Shown piece after piece: positions 33,756 to 42,714 of a DNA stretch of 64,000 nt. The notes under the pieces are model-generated. The model was not told where the DNA came from and made no database searches. It was given only the letters and a program-made list of their open reading frames with translations. How positions within the stretch are numbered: the stretch's first letter is position 1; each line of letters begins with the position of its first letter. The translations under genes and the position numbers were made by a program. Source of the DNA: Gammaproteobacteria bacterium UBA5078 (lineage in GTDB: Bacteria; Pseudomonadota; Gammaproteobacteria; Pseudomonadales; Pseudohongiellaceae); assembly GCA_002416505.1 (NCBI GenBank), contig DIAM01000017.1, positions 143,549 to 207,548 of the forward strand. Reading direction: 5' to 3'.

Positions 33756-34895
33756 ATGAGTATATTGCGATTGTTGGTAGGCACCCGCAAGGGCGCATGG
33801 ACGATCACGAGCGATGGCGAGCGCAGTGTGTGGCGCATAGAGGGACCACAGCATCTGGGCGCCGTAGTCAGCCATTATGTGGCTGACCCGCGCCAGCCCG
33901 GAGTGCGAATGATGTCGGTGGGTAGCGGGCATCTCGGCCCATCGGTGTTTATCTCCAGCGATTTTGGGGCTTCATGGCGCGAGGCGACTACGCCTCCGGC
34001 GTTCTCGGTTGAGCCCGATGGCGTGGAGCGCAGCGTCGATCATGTCTTCTGGCTGACTCCTGGCCATGTGAGCGAACCCGATACTTGGTATGCGGGCACC
34101 TCGCCGCAGGGACTTTTCAGATCGCTCGATAGCGGCGACACCTGGCAAGAGGTACTCGGTTTTAACCACCATCCCGATTTCTTCCAATGGCGCGGCGGCG
34201 ACAAGGACGGCACGCCGGACGGCCCCAAGCTACACTCCGTGATCGTCGACCATAGTGACAAGAATCATCTCCTGCTTGGCATGTCTAGCGGCGGCATTTT
34301 CGAGAGTTTCGATGCCGGCGCCACCTGGTCTGCACTCAATAGCGGCGTCGCGATGGACTTCTATCCTCCCAAGGAGGACGGCAGCGAGTATGAGTTCGGT
34401 CACGACCCGCATTGCCTCATCATGCATCCACTGCACGCTAACCGGCTCTATCATCAGAACCATTGCGGCCTCTATGCCTTGGACCGCAGCGCCGGCACAC
34501 GCTGGGCGCGGATCGGAGACAATATGCCTCGGGAGGTCGGCGACATCGGTTTCCCGATCGTGGTACATCCGCGTGATCCCGACACGATATGGGTGTTCCC
34601 CATGGACGGCTCCGGTCAGTGGCCTCGCACCAGCCCGGCGGGCAGGCCTGCGGTGTATTGCTCCCGCGATGGAGGGGCCAGTTTCCTGCGCCAAGACAAA
34701 GGCTTTCCAACGCAGCAAGCGTGGTGGACGGTGAAGCGCCAGTGTATGGCGGTCGATGGCATGGACTCACTCGGCGTCTATCTTGGCACTAGCAATGGCC
34801 AGCTGTGGGGCAGCGTCGATGAGGGAGAGAGCTGGCAGCCCATCGCGATGGATCTGCCACAGATATTTTCCATCGAGGTCGAAGCGACGCCATGA
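33756..34895 (+). CDS. BNR/sialidase-like beta-propeller protein coupled to a MoaD-like partner
   Basis: 379 residues with at least five Asp-box-like repeats: SSDFGASW, SLDSGDTW, SFDAGATW, SRDGGASF and SVDEGESW, spread along the length, giving a six- to seven-bladed propeller of the exo-alpha-sialidase/YCF48/sortilin kind. There is no signal peptide, and no sialidase arginine triad is evident, so it is unlikely to act on sialic acid. A GGGAG site precedes ATG 33756. It overlaps the following beta-grasp gene by four bases, which strongly suggests that the two products act together in the cytoplasm. Confidence 0.82.
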   Translation: MSILRLLVGTRKGAWTITSDGERSVWRIEGPQHLGAVVSHYVADPRQPGVRMMSVGSGHLGPSVFISSDFGASWREATTPPAFSVEPDGVERSVDHVFWLTPGHVSEPDTWYAGTSPQGLFRSLDSGDTWQEVLGFNHHPDFFQWRGGDKDGTPDGPKLHSVIVDHSDKNHLLLGMSSGGIFESFDAGATWSALNSGVAMDFYPPKEDGSEYEFGHDPHCLIMHPLHANRLYHQNHCGLYALDRSAGTRWARIGDNMPREVGDIGFPIVVHPRDPDTIWVFPMDGSGQWPRTSPAGRPAVYCSRDGGASFLRQDKGFPTQQAWWTVKRQCMAVDGMDSLGVYLGTSNGQLWGSVDEGESWQPIAMDLPQIFSIEVEATP

Positions 34896-35164
34896 TCCGA
34901 GTATTTCTGCCAAGTCAGCTCGACGACTATACCCAGGGCAAGCGCGAGTTAAGTCTCGAATTGGCCAACGGCGGCAGCCTCGCCGATGTCATAGCCGCGC
35001 TGGACAATCTCTACGCCGGCATGGCGTTTCGGGTCGTGGATGAGCACGGTAGAATTCGTCGGCACATCGCGATGTTTGTGGGAGAGGTGATGGTGCGGGA
35101 TTTGAGTGTGCCGGTAGCGCCGAACGATCGCGTACAGATCGTCGGCGCTCTCAGCGGTGGTTAG
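34892..35164 (+). CDS. MoaD/ThiS family ubiquitin-like protein
   Basis: 90 residues with a beta-grasp fold and a C-terminal diglycine (ALSGG at the very end), the tail that E1-like enzymes adenylate and thiocarboxylate in MoaD and ThiS. The strands are visible as IRVFLPSQLDDY, RELSLELA, SLADVIAALDNLY, VDEHGRIRRHIAMFVG and NDRVQIVGALSGG. It is coupled (ATGA) to the propeller gene. No moaE, moeB, thiF or thiG is in the window, so its partner enzyme is either encoded elsewhere or this pair works differently. Confidence 0.88.
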   Translation: MIRVFLPSQLDDYTQGKRELSLELANGGSLADVIAALDNLYAGMAFRVVDEHGRIRRHIAMFVGEVMVRDLSVPVAPNDRVQIVGALSGG

Positions 35165-35167
35165 GCT

Positions 35168-37291
35168 TTAGAAATTCCACATCATGCGGCCATAGAGGCT
35201 GCGGCCAAGGCCGGGCAGGCGAGCGCCAAGCGCGACATCGGGATTGTAGGCTCGATTGTAGCCGGCGAGGTGGTCATCGTAGCGTTCGTCAAGCAAGTTG
35301 TTGATGCCGGCGCCCAATTCCAGAGAGTTCGAGACATTCCAGCGTCCAGAGACATTAAAGACGGTATAGCCGTCGGTTTTCGCTTCCAGATTCGTGCGTG
35401 ACACGCGATTCTGGTCGGCATAGGTAATGGCCTCCAGACTCGCGGTCCAATCATCTTTGCGATAATCCAAACCAAGCAGGATGTTATCGGGAGAGATACG
35501 ATAGAGATCGTCGGATATATCATCGCGCTGGCCGCGAACCATACTGGCCACCATGCGCAGATCGAGCTGACTATTGATCGCGTACAGGGCTTCTAGATCC
35601 ATTCCGTAATAAGTGGCATCGACATTGGCGAACTGTAAAGGGTCAGGTGCACCCATTCCCATATTCGCCATCATCTGCGCGAAGTTTATGGTCAGCATAT
35701 CGGTAACCGGAATGCCCTGAATGAAATCCTCTACTTCCTTGTAATAGGCGCGAGGGTATACCGAGAAGCGGCTGCCAACATAGTCGAAACCAAGTTCAAT
35801 CTCATGGGCTGTTTCCGGCTTGAGATCGGGGTCGCCGATATAGTTCTTGCCGTCAGCCAAGCCGCCAGTAGAGGTCAGAGGCATCCACAGATATCGCTCT
35901 TGGTAGGAGGGGGCGCGCATCTTGCGAGCTGCGCCGACATACCAGGTAGTGTCGTAGCCGGCCTCTATGCTCAGGCGGGCGAACCAATCGACGTCGCCAT
36001 CGCTCTGGGAAAGGTCTTGTGCGTTGAAACGCGCGGCGAGCATATGCGCCACGTTATTCATCATGAAGGGCATGCCGGAAGCGGCATTCATTGGGTTCAT
36101 ATTCACCGCAACTTGCCCCGAGTCGCTCTTTACTCGGTTGTAGCGAGCGCCAATCTCTAGGCCCGTGCGATCGGACAGCGACAACTCGCGCTCGAGGTAT
36201 ACCCCTACAATATTGCGCTCGATGCCACGGAAGTTATCGATGAAAAAAGCTGGGACATTCGGGTTCAAGATAACCGCGCCGTGTTCGGCGAAATTGCCAT
36301 CGATGCCGGTTCGCCATACCCCATTCTCGACGAAGCGTTCTACCTTGACGGAGAAGCCCTCGCCCTTGCTCGTAGTGCGAGCATTGCGGAAACGCATGCC
36401 GTCAGGAGTGCCAGCGGCAGTCAGTGGTGGCTGACGCAAAGTATTATTGCTCATCCAGTGCAGTATGGAGCTCTTGGAGACTTGGGCGCTAACTTTGTAG
36501 TCGGCCCCATCCCACACATAGGTGCTGCGCCACAGATCGCTGTCTAGCGCCATGATGTCCATGGGCAGTGCGGCATTGCCCGCATTCAAGGTATTGTTGC
36601 GTGCGAAGTCTAGGCTAAACTCGTGATTGCCTCGATTGAAGCTATAGCCAAGGTCCCAGCGATCGCGGTCGTATTCGGAAGGGGTGATTTTGCCGCCGTC
36701 AAACTTGGAATCGCCGCCTTTCTCCTGCATCAGGAAGGCGCGGAAGATGTGATTGCGGTTGGTCATGGACAGGAGTGAGCTGGCGACATTGCCCGAGTTC
36801 ACCGTTTGACCGCCTACATAGGCGCGCCCGGCAAACTCGAAGTCGTTGGAGTTGCTGAATTCGCCACCATAGGTGTGTGCTTCGACGTGCCCACCGATGG
36901 TCTCCTGACCGACGCTGACGGGCACGATGCCGCGGCTGATGGAGAGTGACTCGATCAGCGCAACCGGTGCGTAGTGCAGCGGCGCATCCATCGCATTGGG
37001 ACCACCCGAATTGATATGAGTGCCATTGATCGACACATTAATGCGGTCCCCGAACATGCCTCGGTATTGCGCGATGCCAGTGAGTTCGCCGTTCTTGTTC
37101 ACGTTGGCGCCAGGCATCTTCTTCAGTAATTCGGCCGTGTCGGCAGGTGCAACCATGGTGTCGTCCGTGCGCACGGTGTGGGTATCTTGTACCCCAATCA
37201 CTACGATCTGTTCGACATTAGCTGGCTGTGCGTACGCTGCGTGACAAGTGAGTGCACAGACTGGCACTACATAGCGTATGAATGAATTCAT
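35168..37291 (-). CDS. TonB-dependent outer-membrane receptor, Met-rich
   Basis: 707 residues: signal peptide (1-21), a TonB-box-like EQIVVIGVQ, a plug domain to about 150 (ELLKKMPGANVNKNGELTGI, RGIVPVSVGQETIGG), and a beta barrel ending in RMMWNF with terminal phenylalanine. The start at 37291 gives the signal peptide. Loops are rich in methionine (for example NMNPMNAASGMPFMMNN and MMANMGMG), and the plug phrase GIvPVSvGqetIGG resembles copper receptors of the OprC/NosA type; copper is therefore a possible ligand, but only by these weak cues. Confidence 0.85.
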   Translation of the reverse strand: MNSFIRYVVPVCALTCHAAYAQPANVEQIVVIGVQDTHTVRTDDTMVAPADTAELLKKMPGANVNKNGELTGIAQYRGMFGDRINVSINGTHINSGGPNAMDAPLHYAPVALIESLSISRGIVPVSVGQETIGGHVEAHTYGGEFSNSNDFEFAGRAYVGGQTVNSGNVASSLLSMTNRNHIFRAFLMQEKGGDSKFDGGKITPSEYDRDRWDLGYSFNRGNHEFSLDFARNNTLNAGNAALPMDIMALDSDLWRSTYVWDGADYKVSAQVSKSSILHWMSNNTLRQPPLTAAGTPDGMRFRNARTTSKGEGFSVKVERFVENGVWRTGIDGNFAEHGAVILNPNVPAFFIDNFRGIERNIVGVYLERELSLSDRTGLEIGARYNRVKSDSGQVAVNMNPMNAASGMPFMMNNVAHMLAARFNAQDLSQSDGDVDWFARLSIEAGYDTTWYVGAARKMRAPSYQERYLWMPLTSTGGLADGKNYIGDPDLKPETAHEIELGFDYVGSRFSVYPRAYYKEVEDFIQGIPVTDMLTINFAQMMANMGMGAPDPLQFANVDATYYGMDLEALYAINSQLDLRMVASMVRGQRDDISDDLYRISPDNILLGLDYRKDDWTASLEAITYADQNRVSRTNLEAKTDGYTVFNVSGRWNVSNSLELGAGINNLLDERYDDHLAGYNRAYNPDVALGARLPGLGRSLYGRMMWNF

Positions 37292-37462
37292 GGTTCTTAT
37301 CCCTTGCTGAGTTATAGGCTCAAGTTTACCAAGCCATCGGCAGGGATTCGGTGTGGCAAATTGTCGCACCGTGGTGCTATGGCGCCACAACATGGCGCTG
37401 AGAGCGCCAGACTGCGGAGCCTGTAGAGGAGGGAGGGCTATTGTGTCGAGCAAAAGCTAATA

Positions 37463-37494
37463 GCGGCACAATTGATATGGATCAATTGTGCCGC
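37463..37494 (-). terminator. Perfect 14-bp hairpin after the DUF1080 gene
   Basis: GCGGCACAATTGAT and ATCAATTGTGCCGC are exact inverted repeats around the loop ATGG, 18 bases past the stop of the DUF1080 gene. In its reading direction it is followed by TATTAGCTTTTG, a broken U-tract. It may be a terminator or an mRNA-stabilising end. Confidence 0.6.
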
Positions 37495-37511
37495 CGCGTG
37501 CGGCTGTCGAG

Positions 37512-38102
37512 TCAGAGCGCTAGTATCTGCATACTACGAAAACGCACCGTGCCACGGGCCCACTGCAGGCCTATGGGGCCCGCTGCGAACTGGGCGTCGG
37601 TGATGTGTACCGTCTGCACGCCGTTAAGGGTCACCGTCAGCTGTTCGCCATCGAGGGTTATCTCATAGGTATTCCACTTGCCTCCCGCTTTCGGATAGGG
37701 CTCGGCCACCGGCCCGACATGCACTATGCCGCCAGTGCCGAAACTCAAATCTGGGCGTTGATCGTAAATATTAGCCTCGTAACAACTCCGATCGGTGATG
37801 GCAGCCGGGTCTTGGCAGCGCATATAGATTCCGCTGTTAGCATCATCGCTAACCCAGAACTCGATCTTGAGGGCGAAATTGCTATAAGACTCTTTGGTCA
37901 GAAGAAACGATGTGCCGGGGCCTTCGGTGGCCTGTAGCGCGCCGTCGGTGGCGCTCCAATTTGCCTCACCCACTATGTCAAAATTCTCCAGGCCGGTGTC
38001 GCCATCGATGAGGGTAATCCATTGCTCTTGCGCGGCCTGCGCGCCGAGCGCGAGGAGCCCGCTCATGAGCAGGGTGCTAATTAAGTGTAGTGTTCGTTTC
38101 AT
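37512..38102 (-). CDS. DUF1080 (3-keto-disaccharide hydrolase-like) exported protein
   Basis: 196 residues with a signal peptide (1-23) and one concanavalin-like jelly roll: WITLIDGDTGLENFDIVGEANWSATDGAL at the start, then YSNFALKIEFWVSDDANSGIYMRCQ, GGKWNTYEITLDG and GPIGLQWARGTVRFRSMQI. These are the standard DUF1080/PF06439 landmarks. Members are extracytoplasmic and linked to 3-keto-glycoside cleavage in Bacteroidetes and Planctomycetes. Same direction as the TonB receptor 220 bases downstream, but a strong hairpin separates them. Confidence 0.9.
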   Translation of the reverse strand: MKRTLHLISTLLMSGLLALGAQAAQEQWITLIDGDTGLENFDIVGEANWSATDGALQATEGPGTSFLLTKESYSNFALKIEFWVSDDANSGIYMRCQDPAAITDRSCYEANIYDQRPDLSFGTGGIVHVGPVAEPYPKAGGKWNTYEITLDGEQLTVTLNGVQTVHITDAQFAAGPIGLQWARGTVRFRSMQILAL

Positions 38103-38130
38103 AGTGAATTCCTCAGATAGTGTTAGTGCA

Positions 38131-39492
38131 TTAGACCATATCGTCGAGGGATTTAATCCAGAACAACTCGTTCTTTTGTTGGCGGGTCAGGGTGATGTCG
38201 ATGAAAAGCGTACGATTCGGAATGAAGAAGTCCCGCACGCCCTGAGCGCTCAGCGTCATCTGACCAATGTCTTGATTGCCGAAGCTGCGATAGCCCACGA
38301 GGTTGCGCTCCTCATTCAGGTCGGGCATGGCCGAGATGCTGATGTTGAGCACTTGCTCCTGTGCCTCGATGATGCGGTACAGGGCAGAGCAATCGATCAT
38401 GAAGCTGCGGTAGGAGCCATTGTCTTTATGGGCGTGCACCTTTACTACCGCCTCCTTATTGAACAGCTCGGCTAGGCGATCGTCGTCGCCCTTGGCGGTG
38501 TCGTTGTAGAATTCAATCACGTAGTCGTATACGTCGTAGCCCTGATCGTCGCGCACCCGAAACACCGTGTTTTGGAAACCATGTTTGTGGCTGTCTTCAT
38601 CCTCTTCGTGTATCGCGAGCACGGCGGCGCTGTGACTGTCGCATTCATCGATCCACTGTCTGAAATTTTCGGTGTTGCTGACATCCAATGCCCGCAATAT
38701 GAAGCCGAGCAAGGCATCCTTCTGAGCATGTTTATGGTCTTTATAGGCAATCGAGGAGTGGTTGAAATCGTCCATCACAAGAAAGGCGGTGTCACCGCGA
38801 GACTTGCGTATGGCGTTAAATTTTGGACAACGGTCTCCAGCAGGAAAACTCACCTCGATGGCGGCGCAATTGAGATTGGCAGTGGCAACATAGACCGTGC
38901 CGTCCGAGCCCAATTCGTTCGCTAGAGAGCTGATGCCGCTGTAACCGGTGTTGCCGACGATGACGGTGCAGCGAACTGCGGCTGCGGACATGGCGTTGTC
39001 TTGAAACCGATCGCGCTGGGCCAGGTCCCAAGAGTAGGGGCTGGCCATCTCCAATGCCTTGAGGATATGGGCGCCAGTCTGAAAGCGTTTATTGGCGTTG
39101 AAGCCCTTTATGACGCGGCCGTATAGGGCCCTGCCTTTGTGGGCAAGCGGTGAGCCGAAGTTAGCCGGCGCTAGCATCACGAGATTATTGATAGGAGGTT
39201 TTCGGCCCTTGGCCGAGAAATGCGTCGTCATCCAGTCGCGGATGACGAGCCCGCCAGTGGAGTGCACGATGACATCGATGGATTTAGCGTCCGTTGGCAG
39301 CTTCTGCTGTGTCCATGCGCGCTGCAAACCATTGACTAAATCGGTCATGCGCACGTCGTCATCCAGAGAGACGTAGTTGCCTAGATAGACGGAGAGGACG
39401 GTGCGGCTGCTGGCTGTTTCGATTGCCGAGGCCAGCGTGACGAAGGAGTCCGCCTCGTCGCTCCAGCCGTGGATGATGAGCAGTGGTTTCAT
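38131..39492 (-). CDS. Alpha/beta-hydrolase (lipase-like) with extra C-terminal domain
   Basis: 453 residues without a signal peptide. The first 280 residues form an alpha/beta hydrolase: LLIIHGWSDEADSF supplies the oxyanion loop, IVHSTGGLV holds the nucleophile serine at 78, and APANFGSPLAHKGRAL is typical of triacylglycerol lipase and PGAP1-like esterases. The nucleophile motif is HSTGG, where most lipases have HSMGG or HSQGG. The remaining 170 residues form a beta-rich domain I do not recognise (YDVYDYVIEFYN, FIPNRTLFIDITL). It lies 29 bases upstream of the DUF1080 gene on the same strand. Confidence 0.72.
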   Translation of the reverse strand: MKPLLIIHGWSDEADSFVTLASAIETASSRTVLSVYLGNYVSLDDDVRMTDLVNGLQRAWTQQKLPTDAKSIDVIVHSTGGLVIRDWMTTHFSAKGRKPPINNLVMLAPANFGSPLAHKGRALYGRVIKGFNANKRFQTGAHILKALEMASPYSWDLAQRDRFQDNAMSAAAVRCTVIVGNTGYSGISSLANELGSDGTVYVATANLNCAAIEVSFPAGDRCPKFNAIRKSRGDTAFLVMDDFNHSSIAYKDHKHAQKDALLGFILRALDVSNTENFRQWIDECDSHSAAVLAIHEEDEDSHKHGFQNTVFRVRDDQGYDVYDYVIEFYNDTAKGDDDRLAELFNKEAVVKVHAHKDNGSYRSFMIDCSALYRIIEAQEQVLNISISAMPDLNEERNLVGYRSFGNQDIGQMTLSAQGVRDFFIPNRTLFIDITLTRQQKNELFWIKSLDDMV

Positions 39493-39529
39493 ACTGGTCT
39501 CCCGAGTTCGCGGAGGAGTCTGTCCCGTG

Positions 39530-41542
39530 CTATGCAGGAGTGGCAGTGCCTAGATCGATCACATTGACCACTTGTTTTTCCCCACTTCGACGCGTTATCT
39601 CATCCATGGAATGTCGGCATGTGCCGGCCTTAGTTATCAGCTTGCTCTCGCAAACGTCGCAGCGCACGCATTCTTTGAAGTCGATCTTCTCGGCGCGAAT
39701 CGCGCCTGTCGGACAGGCGTGTTCGCAAACCTTGCACATGGTGCACTGCGGCACGCGTTTAATGCGATTCGGGCTGAGCATCGACACCACGCCGAGGGCA
39801 GCACCGAGTGGGCACACATAACGGCAATAGAAGCGCTCGACAACGAAACAGGCGGCAAGTATCACGATGAGTATGGCCCAGAGCATTAGTGAAGGGCTGA
39901 AGAAGAACAGGGTACCAAATGGTTCGAAATATTGGAAAATGCTTAGGTTGGCATTGACCATCGCCGTGACCATGATGACGGCGAGAATGCCGTATTTGAT
40001 GTAGAGGGCATTGTCGTGAATCTTCTGTGGCACTTTGATGCGCCACCGCTTCGGCGAGAAGCGCGCGATAAAATCCTGTACGGCGCCGAAGGGGCAAAGC
40101 GACGAGCAGAACACGCGGCCCCAGATCAGAGTGGTAATAATCGTAAACACGGCAATCATTAGGGTGGTCAGATTATTGGTCAGCGCCTCGGGACCAAGCT
40201 TGATGACGCTGGTGATATGCGACACGGAGAGGAAGCCGTTCTTATAGAATCCAAGGTAGAGCATCGTCGCGGTCAGCGCGGCCCAGCGCAGGTTTGCGTT
40301 CTTACTCAGGAAAGCCGCCATCACTAATGCGAAGATGATGAGTAATAGATAGACATCGCTCATGGGCGTGATTCCCCAGGGCGGCGCGAGGCGCAAGCGC
40401 TCGAAGAATGAGGCGTTCTGTAGACGCGCTGCCAATATCTCTTCGTCGGAGAGCACTAATTCGTTGCGGGCGAGTGTTAGCCCTACGCCCTGCAATGCAT
40501 AGTCAACAGAGGCGTCGACGCTCTTACCGGGGGGGTGGTAGATCAGCGTGAAAGGCTGTGTGATGTCGAAGTCGGGATGCATCGTCAGGGCCACGCCGTA
40601 TGCTGCGTTGCCCGCAATGGCGCCTACTTCGCCATTGCCGGCCGCGCTGTAACGATTGCCCGCAACATAGCGCGTGAGCTCGCCCTGTTTTACCGACATC
40701 GGGAACTGGCGGAAGGTGTTGCCTGCGCCCGGTCCACTGGGGGCAATAAGCATGATCTCACCCTCGCCAGCTTTGAAGGCCGCATCGGTCGCGGCAATAT
40801 TATAGGCGTCGCTGCCAATCAAATAGTCGCCGAGGGCTGGTCTGCCCATATAGGTAAACGCGAGAGTGAGCGGGTCGCCCTCGGCATTGGTGGACTCCAA
40901 CTCGACGACGATGCCCTGTTCGATCAGGCTGCCCCAAGAGTATTGCGACAGCTGAGCCTTGGCGTTCTCCGCGGAGTTCTGTTCGGCTTCTGTGCCTTCA
41001 CCGTAGCCGAGAAAGGCACGGGCCACGCGCCGTGCGGTTTCACCCACGCTGCGCGAGATCGCGACACTGGTCGCCGTGGCAGCACTGAGTCCATCGATGT
41101 CGCGATTGAGGCGATACTCGTCGGTGATGGGCTTGTTGCGGAATTGCGAGAGGAATACGGAGTTGTCGATAAAGTCGCCGCGCGAGTACATATAGGACTC
41201 GTAGTAGTCCAATACCTTCATATTCGTGACGATGCCATCCATGTCCATCCCTACCAGGACATCGATTGGCGCCGCATAGCCCACTCGCATGGGCGGGTAG
41301 TCGCGATTAGTGAACACGAAACCGACCTGTTCCTGCGCGCCGGTATCTGGGTTGCTGCGATAGCCTCGATAGACAGGGAACTCGCCCGCTTCTTTCTCGG
41401 AGAAGGTTTGGGCTGCTGGGAGCACCTCTTTGAGCCAATCGGGCTGTACAACAGTAGAGTAGGGAGTCTTGGCAAGCGTGGTGGCGCTGCACAGCAGCAC
41501 TAGAGCGGCCAGAAAGCACGCAGACAGATTCGAGCGGGGCAT
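39530..41542 (-). CDS. NosR/NirI-like FMN-binding membrane ferredoxin
   Basis: 670 residues in the NosR order: signal peptide (1-24), periplasmic FMN-binding domain with the attachment-like motif LSAATAT at 152-158, a helix pair, then a membrane domain with CSSLCPFGA and CRYVCPLGA, and a cytoplasmic 4Fe-4S end with CTMCKVCEHACP and CVRCDVCESK. NosR donates electrons to nitrous oxide reductase; NirI is similar for nitrite reductase. Neither nosZ nor nir genes are here, so it may feed another periplasmic acceptor. Divergent from the TetR gene across 148 bases. Confidence 0.85.
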   Translation of the reverse strand: MPRSNLSACFLAALVLLCSATTLAKTPYSTVVQPDWLKEVLPAAQTFSEKEAGEFPVYRGYRSNPDTGAQEQVGFVFTNRDYPPMRVGYAAPIDVLVGMDMDGIVTNMKVLDYYESYMYSRGDFIDNSVFLSQFRNKPITDEYRLNRDIDGLSAATATSVAISRSVGETARRVARAFLGYGEGTEAEQNSAENAKAQLSQYSWGSLIEQGIVVELESTNAEGDPLTLAFTYMGRPALGDYLIGSDAYNIAATDAAFKAGEGEIMLIAPSGPGAGNTFRQFPMSVKQGELTRYVAGNRYSAAGNGEVGAIAGNAAYGVALTMHPDFDITQPFTLIYHPPGKSVDASVDYALQGVGLTLARNELVLSDEEILAARLQNASFFERLRLAPPWGITPMSDVYLLLIIFALVMAAFLSKNANLRWAALTATMLYLGFYKNGFLSVSHITSVIKLGPEALTNNLTTLMIAVFTIITTLIWGRVFCSSLCPFGAVQDFIARFSPKRWRIKVPQKIHDNALYIKYGILAVIMVTAMVNANLSIFQYFEPFGTLFFFSPSLMLWAILIVILAACFVVERFYCRYVCPLGAALGVVSMLSPNRIKRVPQCTMCKVCEHACPTGAIRAEKIDFKECVRCDVCESKLITKAGTCRHSMDEITRRSGEKQVVNVIDLGTATPA

Positions 41543-41663
41543 CGTGGATTTTTCCTATTCTTATTTGGCCATGCGGAGGTCGAGGCTAATATACCCTGCG
41601 CGGCAGCATTGCTCCATAGCGTGGGCGAATCGTTGCATTTCGTAAAGTTTGCCTTGCCTTAAA

Positions 41664-41677
41664 ACCGACTAGTTGGT
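41664..41677. promoter_or_regulatory. TetR-type operator before the TetR-DUF1428-VOC operon
   Basis: ACCGACTAGTTGGT is a palindrome around the perfect core ACTAGT, with only one mismatched pair. It lies 14 bases before the TetR start, where a self-repressing TetR would bind. The AACCxACTAGTxGGTT type is known for such local repressors. Confidence 0.7.
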
Positions 41678-41690
41678 ATGTTTTCGCCCT

Positions 41691-42308
41691 ATGAGTAGAG
41701 ACGCAATAGATACTGCCAAGAAGGAGAGTGTAAGGACCCGGCTTTTAGAGGCCGCGTTGACATCGATACGCCGCAAGGGCTATAGCGCTACGACGGTGGA
41801 CGAGCTCTGCGCGATAGCGGGCGTGACCAAGGGGGGCTTCTTTCATCACTTCAAGAGTAAGGAGGCATTAGGGGTGGCGGCAGCGGACTATTGGTCGCAG
41901 ATGACCTCTGGCCTGTTTGTGAATGCCCCCTACCATGAGCCTGACGACCCGCTCGAGCGAGTTTTGGCCTATATCGATTTCCGTAGTGCCTTGATCGAAG
42001 GGCCGATCGCGGAGTTTACCTGTCTAGTCGGGACCATGGTGCAGGAGGCCTACGACAGCAGTGACGCCATTCGCGCAGCGTGCGAGGCCAGTATCTGCGG
42101 CCATGCCGCGACGCTAGAGGCAGACATAGAGGCCGCAATGGATAAGTATGGACGAACAGAGGGTGTCAGTGCCGCGAGTCTAGCGCTGCACACACAGGCT
42201 GTGCTCCAAGGAGGGTTCATCTTAGCCAAAGCGCGCGGGGGACCCGAGATCGCCAAAGAATCTGCGGCGCATCTCAAGCGTTATATCACCTTATTGTTTA
42301 AACACTAG
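41691..42308 (+). CDS. TetR/AcrR family transcriptional regulator
   Basis: 205 residues: N-terminal helix-turn-helix at about 34-55 (YSATTVDELCAIAGVTKGGFFHHFKSKEAL, the TetR consensus) and a ligand domain of seven helices. Start 41691 is used in place of 41673, which would place the ORF start inside the operator. It heads an operon with DUF1428 (gap 29) and a two-domain VOC protein (gap 14), so it probably controls these in response to a small electrophile or drug. Confidence 0.93.
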   Translation: MSRDAIDTAKKESVRTRLLEAALTSIRRKGYSATTVDELCAIAGVTKGGFFHHFKSKEALGVAAADYWSQMTSGLFVNAPYHEPDDPLERVLAYIDFRSALIEGPIAEFTCLVGTMVQEAYDSSDAIRAACEASICGHAATLEADIEAAMDKYGRTEGVSAASLALHTQAVLQGGFILAKARGGPEIAKESAAHLKRYITLLFKH

Positions 42309-42337
42309 AAAGACAGAAAATTAAGAGGAGGAAAACA

Positions 42338-42700
42338 ATGAGCTATATCGAAGGCTTTGTAATTCCCGTACCCAAGCGTAATCTGCAGGCCTATCTTGAG
42401 GTCGCCAAACGAGCAGCCCCTGTGTTCCTCGAGTATGGTGCGCTGCGCGTTGTAGAGACCTGGGCTGACGATATCAAGCCCGGCAAGACCAACGATTTTC
42501 GCACCGCCGTGTTAGCCGAGGCGGAAGAGGATGTGGTGTTCTCGTGGATCGAGTGGCCTTCCAAGCAAGTGCGCGACGCAGGCAACGAAAAGGCAATGAC
42601 TGACTCGCGCATGCAGATAGAGGGAGGAGAGTACCCCTTCTCAGGAGCGCGGTTAATCTACGGGGGCTTTGCTCCAATTTTAGATGTAAGTGCGAAGTAA
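42338..42700 (+). CDS. DUF1428 family protein
   Basis: 120-residue dimeric ferredoxin-like (ABM-type) protein: MSYIEGFVIPVPKRNLQAY, FLEYGALRVVETWADD, VVFSWIEWPSKQVRDAGNEK and RLIYGGFAPIL are the family landmarks. Function unknown; the YHR/ABM relatives include monooxygenase-like enzymes. GAGGAGG lies eight bases before the ATG. Frequently next to VOC and TetR genes, as here. Confidence 0.95.
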   Translation: MSYIEGFVIPVPKRNLQAYLEVAKRAAPVFLEYGALRVVETWADDIKPGKTNDFRTAVLAEAEEDVVFSWIEWPSKQVRDAGNEKAMTDSRMQIEGGEYPFSGARLIYGGFAPILDVSAK

Positions 42701-42714
42701 TAAGGAGAACAGCG

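Noticed and set aside
40535..41503. 322-codon plus-strand ORF opposite the NosR-like gene
   Set aside because: The minus-strand frame has clear NosR domains and motifs; the plus-strand product has no recognisable feature.
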